Shown: piece after piece, positions 58,373 through 64,000 of the stretch
Layout: each line of letters opens with the position of its first letter
Numbering within the stretch: the first letter of the stretch is position 1
Assembly: GCA_964007475.1 (NCBI GenBank)
Contig: OZ023273.1
Coordinates: 49,415,525-49,479,524, forward strand
DNA from: Hybos culiciformis
Taxonomy: Eukaryota; Arthropoda; Insecta; Diptera; Hybotidae
Reading direction: 5' to 3'
Length of the DNA stretch: 64,000 nt
The notes under the pieces: model-generated
Seen by the model: the letters and a program-made list of their open reading frames with translations, nothing else
What the model was told of the DNA's origin: nothing
The model's database searches: none
Made by a program: the position numbers and the translations under genes

Positions 58373-59295
58373 TGCAATAACTCATCGGTACTTAACTCAT
58401 CGGTCGATTTTGGATAAGTTATATCCATTTTAACTCATCCATAAATTAAAAATCAAAGAATAATTAATTAATACAATTTAAATAATAACAAATTTTAGTA
58501 CCTTTTCTCCTCACATAAAAATCTACAAATAATTATTGATAGCTCCCTTAAACTATCAAATTAATTATTTATTTATATAAATTATTTAATATAATCATTA
58601 TTTATTTAATATTTATAAATATTATTTAAAATAACTAAAAATTATCAATTAAAAATAAATTATTTTTATAAATTGTAAATAATATTTTTTTACATAATAT
58701 AATAATTTAATTAATAACCTAATAAAAATAAAATAATACTATTTTCATTAATTAAATAAAATTAAAAATCAAAGAATAATTAATTAATACAATTTAAATA
58801 ATAACAAATTTTAGTACCTTTTATATCCTTTGGAATGACATAACTCATCCACCTCAATGCTTATTTGTGACAACACTACGGTACTTATTCCTTGGCCGAT
58901 GATTGGCCCCATTTTTGTATTAGCAGTAGAGGGAGTGTCCCAGAACGAGAAAAGGGAACGGAGGGTGAGGGCTGCGGGCGGGCGGACTGGTGGTTGGTCA
59001 ACCACCAATACGCCCGCCCGTAGCCCTCACCCTCCGTCCCCTTCTCGCGTTCTGGGACACTCCCAATACTGCTAACACAAAAATGGGGCCAATCAGGTCG
59101 GTAAATGTAATGTATTTATCTTATCGGCCAATGAGTAAATACCCAAGTTTTTGTCACAAATCACAAATAAGCATTGAGTTGGATGAGTTATGTCATTCCA
59201 AAGGATATAACTCATCGGCCAATTTTCGGATGAGTTAAAATGGATATAACTTATCCAAAATCGACCCATGAGCTAAGTACCGATGAGTTATTGCA
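58373..59295. mobile_element. Foldback element, 923 bp, with GC-rich palindromic core
   Basis: The outer arms are inverse copies: left tgcaataactcatcggtac to ccattttaactcatcc; right ggatgagttaaaatgg to gagttattgca. Toward the centre, ggaatgacataactcatcc pairs with ggatgagttatgtcattcc, and ggccccatttttgt pairs with acaaaaatggggcc. agggagtgtcccagaacg pairs with cgttctgggacactccc, and gggtgagggctgcgggcggg pairs with cccgcccgtagccctcaccc. The apex is near 59005. The left arm alone contains an AT-rich insertion (58441-58822). Opposite-strand ORFs here reflect the palindrome and are not genes. Confidence 0.88.
58443..58822. repeat. AT-rich insertion with 64-bp terminal direct repeats
   Basis: 58443-58506 and 58759-58822 are identical over 64 bp at an offset of 316. 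The block interrupts the left arm of the foldback; the right arm lacks it. It could be a nested element or a tandem duplication. Confidence 0.75.
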
Positions 59296-61123
59296 CGGAC
59301 CCGATTTTCTTTATCTTTTTTTTGTTTTTTTACTTTTTCTAGATTAAAGAAATACGAATAAAAAAAATAGCAAAAATAATAATAATAATAATAATACAAT
59401 AATAACGAATGATGTAGAAAATTCTATTTTCCATATAATATGCTTTATTTTATTTATTTCAATATACAGTATTTATAGAATAGAAATAAAATATAATTTT
59501 TATAAGTTTGATAAGAAGATGTGGTCTCAAAATGTTAACCTAAACAATAATGGTAAAATTTTAAATGAAAAATAATATATTATTTATTGTTTGTCTATAC
59601 ATACTATACATAATATCGAAAAAATGTTTATGATAAGACTTAAATTCTAAATTTATTTTTTGTAGTAATATTTAATTCATTTTCTTATACAAATATTATT
59701 TTAATACCATTACAATGAAAACTTATTGTTCTTGGAATAAAAAACCACTTTTAATATTGAAGTGTTCATTATTTTGAATATGTAGTCAATACAAAATGTT
59801 AAATATTAATTAATATACTAAGAAAGTACTTCAAATTATCAATTACCAGTTTTATATTAATTTCTTTCATTTTTCTGAAAAGACGTTAACAAAATTATTA
59901 TATAAACAAATTATTTCTCTTTGCAAACAAGTCTTTGACAATAAGCTATACATATTAAGGCACTTTTTATGCTTTTGTAACGTTTACATTGTTTATCTAA
60001 ATAAATCATAAATTATTTTAATTATTTTATTTGTTAAACTGAGGAAAATCTATAGAAAATATTGAAAATTTCACGTTAAAATAATACGTTAATAATACAT
60101 TATATTCCAATAATATTCAAACTTTTGTAAATCAATATAAATAATTTATGGGCTAAAAATAAATGATCTTTTCTTAAGTATCTCTTTAACAGTCCAATGA
60201 AAATAGTTTTCTTTTCGAAGCTCATTTTATTATTATATATACCTAACAAATATTATATGTGTGTACGGTGTAGAATTTAATACTCAATCTTTCTTACATT
60301 ATATTAAGACTTTGCTGACTCAATAATATTAAAAAAAAAGAAACGTAAGATATTTCTGTACTTAATCATTTTATGATAAACTAAAATGTGGGTATATATA
60401 GTCCAATTGTCCGTAGTTTTTTAAAAAGTCATCAAATAAATTTGTCCATTTGAAAATCTACGTGTTTTTTTTTTATTTCTATTTTATTTTGAACTAAATC
60501 CCTTGTAAATTAAATGAAATTACCATATAAGAATTACCAGATAGAAAATGTATCCCAAAAAAAATACAAAATAGGTCTTTATTGGGATATGAAAATTAAT
60601 ATCATCAGCTGTATATTTGGCATTCATACAATAATATATAATACATGTATATTTTTATTATTTCATTGAATATTTTACAATAATAATGTAATGATTTCAT
60701 AAAACATATTTATACCTTAATTGCAACAAATTATTATTTTCTAGTTATCAATCATTTTTTTCCAATCACCAATCACATATTTCGGTTAAATTATTATTCT
60801 TACACAAAAAAAAAAAATTGTTTATTGGTCAATATTAAAATTATTATATAGCAATATTGTGTTAAATTAATTTAAATTATTAATATAAACATATACGTAA
60901 GAGTTAATTAAGCTAATTCATTAAATCCCTAATCCAACGAAATCATTTATGTATTTTAATATAATTATTTAATTTAATTTTAATTGGACTTGACAAGTTA
61001 ACAATCCCATAATTATTTTCTGGATAACTTTCACCTGTCTGTCCATTGAGATTTAAATAATTACATAATAAACGTATGACATAGACATTATATATAATTA
61101 TATTATACACTAGTAAGTATATA
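59296..61123. other. AT-rich intronic DNA with an AAT microsatellite
   Basis: (aat)n lies at about 59373-59397. No gene or other element was identified. Confidence 0.55.
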
Positions 61124-61880
61124 TACACGGAGAAAAATAAGGTCGTAACGTTTACGTCAAAAAAGTTCGTTATTGAAAGTCTCGTTGAAATAACAAAAAT
61201 TTAAGAAAATGTAGGTTTTGATAACGTAAATTTCGTATTTTTTCATATTACAGAAAAACTAACCTTTTTTAGTACTCGTTAAAAAAGTTCGTTAATCGTT
61301 AAATATGGGAAACAAAAATTTCATTCCATACAAAACTTATATTTTCCATTTTACACATTGCCGTAAATTTAGTTCATAGCTCAGTGGCAGAGTTGGTGGA
61401 TTGCAATGTTTAGGACAGTGGTTCGAATCTACAAGCGGGCATAAAAAAAATTATTAAAAAAGAAAAATAAAAAAATTTAAAAAATAAATTAAAAAAATAA
61501 GAAACCTAAACAAAAAAAATTAATAAATAAATAAATAAAAAATAAAAAAAATTAATAAAAAAAAATTAAAAAAAATTAAAAAAATAAAAAAAAAATAAAA
61601 AAAAATGAAAAACAAAATAAATAAAAAAATAAATAAATAAAAAAAAATAAATACAAAATTTAAATAAATAAAAAAAATTTAGTCTAGTAAATTTTTTTTT
61701 TGTATTTGCGGTGTTTTTGCTGAAGAATTTGAAAGGTTTTTGGTTTTGGGGTATAACGAACTTTTTTAACGAACAACGTTCTTTTTTCAACGAAATATTC
61801 GTATGTGCAAAATCAACGAAATTTTCGTTAATTTTAACGCATTTTTTAGTTTTCAGTAAGAGCAAATTTCTTTCTGTGTA
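61124..61880 (+). mobile_element. TIR element with forward tRNA-like core
   Basis: The left end tacacggagaaaaataa and the right end (reverse complement tacacagaaagaaattt) form a TIR of about 15 bp with several mismatches. gttcgttaa, aacgaac and related motifs recur on both sides in inverse orientation. The tRNA-like module is at 61371-61440, followed by an A-rich tract to about 61680 and then the block tttgcggtgtttttgctgaa, gaatttgaaaggtttttgg shared with the 36881 element. No transposase ORF. Confidence 0.72.
61371..61440 (+). other. tRNA-like sequence (A box and B box), best preserved copy
   Basis: agttcatagctcagtggcag and agttgg give a near-consensus A box. gtggattgcaatgtttagga follows, then gtggttcgaatctacaagcg, a near-consensus B box. 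The conserved upstream atattttccattttacaca is at about 61339-61357. Acceptor-stem pairing is absent, so it is a tRNA-derived Pol III promoter-like module and not a tRNA gene. Confidence 0.72.
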
Positions 61881-61903
61881 CTCAAATATGAATTGCATAT
61901 AAT

Positions 61904-62168
61904 ATATCGTCTGCTCAGAAATGAAACAACGTATGACATTTATACGTCATTATTTGACAATAGCACCATTCGATTCCTCGTACTCGATTTTATAAGTACA
62001 ACTACTTTGCAATATTCTTAATGTTGATTAAAATGTGTTTTTTAGATGAAAATTGTACGCTACTTGATATTTTTTCATACGTTTTTTTAAATTTTCAAAT
62101 CTTTAAATTCAAATTACTCGAAATTATACTTTTCATTATACGTTGTTTCATTTCTGAGCAGGCGATAT
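61904..62168. mobile_element. MITE, 265 bp, with 30-bp TIRs
   Basis: The left end atatcgtctgctcagaaatg, continuing aaacaacgtat, is matched by the right end atacgttgtttcatttctga, continuing gcaggcgatat. Only one mismatch occurs in about 31 bp. It begins 24 bp after the preceding TIR element. A TA dinucleotide lies near both ends, compatible with a TA target, but the exact boundary is uncertain. Confidence 0.85.
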
Positions 62169-63054
62169 GTACTTGTACCAACCGTTATTTTATTTATCAG
62201 AACCCTATTTTTTTTATTTGTCTGAAAATTTTCCTACTTAAATTAAATTTAAAGTCAAATTTGTAGTAATCTAAGGGTGATGGGGAAAATAAAATAAATA
62301 TATTAATTTAAAAAATAAAACAGTTGTAATGTGTTTTGGGTCAGGCGAAAAGTAAAATAATTTTTATATTGTTATTTATATTAAATTTAAAGTGTTGTGG
62401 TCTCAACAAGAAATAAACTTTATCACAACTTTTTTTTTGTTTCTAATTTCAATCAAACATTTATTTGTTCAAAAGATAATATCGCTAACTTCTTTATATA
62501 AAAGTCATATATAGAAATTTTCTTCTGTTAAATTATTCGACGAAAATAAATACATTGTAAAAAAATATTGTTATATTCAGAATTTTTTCTATTATCCTCT
62601 GTGTATAAAAGAAATGAAATAAGGAAGAGTTAAAATTTTAAAGAAAATAACTTGTTTGTTTCTTAAAAATTTATGATACAGAGCAAACATATGATGGAAA
62701 CGCTTGAATTATAACTTTCCTATCAAAATCAATTACATAACTTTTCTGTTTTTATAGACTTGGAATTTCCAGACTAACATAAAATCTTTTTGCTTTTTCT
62801 TTATATTTAGATTAATGAGATACCTTTAATTGTTTGGATGTTAGAAAAATTAATTTTATTAAATATATAACGAAATTTTAAGTTTCGTTTTTTTTAAATA
62901 AAAATAAGTTAGTGATAATAAATTAAATGTACTAAATTAATATTAGGCTGTAGTTAGTCTAACCAAAATAAAATTAAAATGAACAAATTTATGATTATAT
63001 AATTGATTAAGCATTCATTATCACATCACATTTTTTTTCATTTTATATTTTCAG
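62169..63054. other. AT-rich intron end and splice acceptor of the Ig exon
   Basis: Nothing is recognised until the acceptor. The last bases are a strong T-rich tract followed by tatattttcag, directly before the Ig exon. Confidence 0.55.
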
Positions 63055-63183
63055 GGGTATTAGCATCGTCACTTCCAATTGAAAATCAAATTAGGCGTGA
63101 ACCAATGTTTATATCTCGTTCAGAGACTTTCAAATTTGTGGCCGGTACAACAATAACATTACCGTGTGAAGTAGCGAATACAG
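63055..63183 (+). CDS. Immunoglobulin-domain exon (lachesin/klingon/DIP-like adhesion protein)
   Basis: Acceptor ttttcag at 63054 and donor g|gtatgt at 63183/63184 define a 129-bp exon, phase 1 at both ends. It reads VLASSLPIENQIRREPMFIS, then SETFKFVAGTTITLPCEVAN. The pattern F.....T.....G.T..LPC matches the A and B strands of an I-set Ig domain, with the B-strand cysteine in LPC. The partner tryptophan and second cysteine would be in later exons beyond the window. The shared phase with the signal-peptide exon at 19168-19312 supports joining them. Such proteins are secreted or GPI-anchored neuronal adhesion molecules in insects. The exact paralogue cannot be named from one exon. Confidence 0.72.
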
Positions 63184-63508
63184 GTATGTATATGAACGAA
63201 ACAACCTTAACAAGTTTTAAATATTTGAATAAATTAACTCACAATATCATTTAAAAACTTATTATACCTTACAATCTAAGCATAATAAAGGATGTTTGAT
63301 GCAGGGAGAATATGAATAATAATAATAATAAATAGTAGTTAATAATAAAATAAATAATAAGTAATAAAAGAAATACGATGAATGAAAATCGTTCAACTTG
63401 CTATTCTTTTCAACTTGTTATTCTTTTCTTTACTATTCAAAAAAATTATTAATTAAAATTTATAAATTTAAACTATAAAACACTGATAAGAAGGAGAAGA
63501 AGTCAGTG
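63184..63508 (+). other. Start of the next intron
   Basis: The donor gtatgt opens an intron that runs off the window. An (aat)n microsatellite lies at about 63313-63360. No second Ig exon is seen before 64000. Confidence 0.55.
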
Positions 63509-63744
63509 GCCACAAGGTATAATCGCCTAACTCGATTTTGCTACTTTTGAAGAGAGCAGTTTAAAGTTTAAAATCCTTTCCTGAAATTGAATAATTAAGA
63601 CAAATGGAACCTAATTTGAGAAGAATTCTAAAACCATTTTAAGTTTTTAAAAGCCATATATGAGGCATAGAATCATATGACCAACAGTTGAAAATAATAA
63701 AATCATAATCGCCTAACTCGACTTAAACAGTTATGCCTTGTGGA
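63509..63744. mobile_element. MITE, about 236 bp, second copy of the gccacatga family
   Basis: The left end gccacaaggtataatcgcc and the right end agttatgccttgtggac form inverted ends. The interior is co-linear with 32999-33241 throughout (gagcagtttaaagtttaaaa, agacaaatggaacctaattt, agaatcatatgaccaaca). It lies in the intron after the Ig exon. Confidence 0.85.
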
Positions 63745-64000
63745 CACAGAAGTTATTTTATACATTACGCTATAGATGCAAGGATTCTCCGTTTCAAAGA
63801 TTTACAAGAAAACAGTCGTAGCAGTATATGTTAAACATAATTTAATATAACTGGCCCAAAGTTTGGTTTGAGTTCAAAACCAATTAATATCAATACTTTT
63901 TCTTATTTTCGAATAAAGTAATTATGACAATAATTGTTATACGAATTGCATTACTAATTTTATTATGTTCTCTAAAACTAAAATGTCACAATTTTTTTTT
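63745..64000. other. AT-rich intron sequence to window end
   Basis: No feature was recognised. Confidence 0.5.

Larger units (their letters stand above)
19313..63054 (+). other. Putative 43.7-kb first coding intron
   Basis: It is bounded by donor gtaagt and by an acceptor with a T-rich tract ending in tttatattttcag. Both flanking exons use phase 1. It holds nearly all the mobile elements described between these positions, including a full-length Copia in the sense direction. Very long first introns are common in neural Ig cell-adhesion genes of insects. Unrecognised small exons inside it cannot be excluded. Confidence 0.5.

Noticed and set aside
58811..59238. Three overlapping ORFs at the palindrome centre with similar proline-rich peptides
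   Set aside because: The peptides mirror each other because the DNA is a palindrome; there is no independent coding signal.
61371..61440. Functional tRNA gene
   Set aside because: The A and B boxes are good but acceptor and anticodon stems do not pair, and related copies lie inside TIR elements.

Overview
The window is about three-quarters A+T and looks like insect nuclear DNA, possibly dipteran. The reasons are a Copia-type LTR retrotransposon with the initiator-Met tRNA primer site used by insect copia, several hAT transposon remnants with 8-bp target duplications, many foldback elements and MITEs, and two exons that together look like the start of a neural immunoglobulin-superfamily cell-adhesion gene. 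No species can be named. There is no sign of bacterial gene organisation, CRISPR or operons, and most ORFs longer than 60 codons here are chance or repeat-derived.

Layout. 1-18,450 is gene-poor and repeat-rich. It holds an edge-truncated inverted-repeat element with a tRNA-like core, a 2.5-kb TIR element (1264-3741) with a tandem array in its right part, a TIR element with a reverse tRNA-like core (7083-7982), a 470-bp hAT remnant with a perfect 8-bp target duplication (9908-10377), and a 3-kb complex minisatellite built on a 15-bp motif (10721-13760). A tRNA-like doublet and another inverted-repeat element follow (15600-16463). 18,459-19,312 looks like the 5' part of a host gene: an AAT/Asn-rich leader with two uORFs, then a signal-peptide exon (19168-19312, GT donor, phase 1). 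The next recognisable exon, 63055-63183, is in matching phase and encodes the start of an Ig domain. The intervening 43.7 kb is therefore best read as one giant first coding intron.

That intron has been colonised heavily. It contains a 2.6-kb foldback element, two GC-richer islands made of successive RNA-type hairpins (25155-25530 and 27530-28145), an array of perfect 40-bp palindromes (28253-28763), a MITE family seen three times, and two further TIR elements with tRNA-like cores in opposite orientations (36881-38063 and 61124-61880). It also holds short hairpin elements, a second hAT-like element, and a hAT remnant (45140-50390) split by a Copia element (45504-50068). The Copia element has seemingly identical 183-bp LTRs, a perfect 5-bp target duplication and one uninterrupted 1353-codon gag-pol ORF, so it inserted recently and may still be competent. 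A 0.9-kb near-perfect palindrome with a GC-rich centre lies at 58373-59295.

The least conventional theme is the repeated association of a tRNA-like A-box/B-box module, with a conserved upstream T-rich motif, with the middle of terminal-inverted-repeat elements. It is seen clearly three times, and a fourth and fifth case are degraded or partial. It looks like a family of TIR elements that may have carried an internal Pol III promoter.
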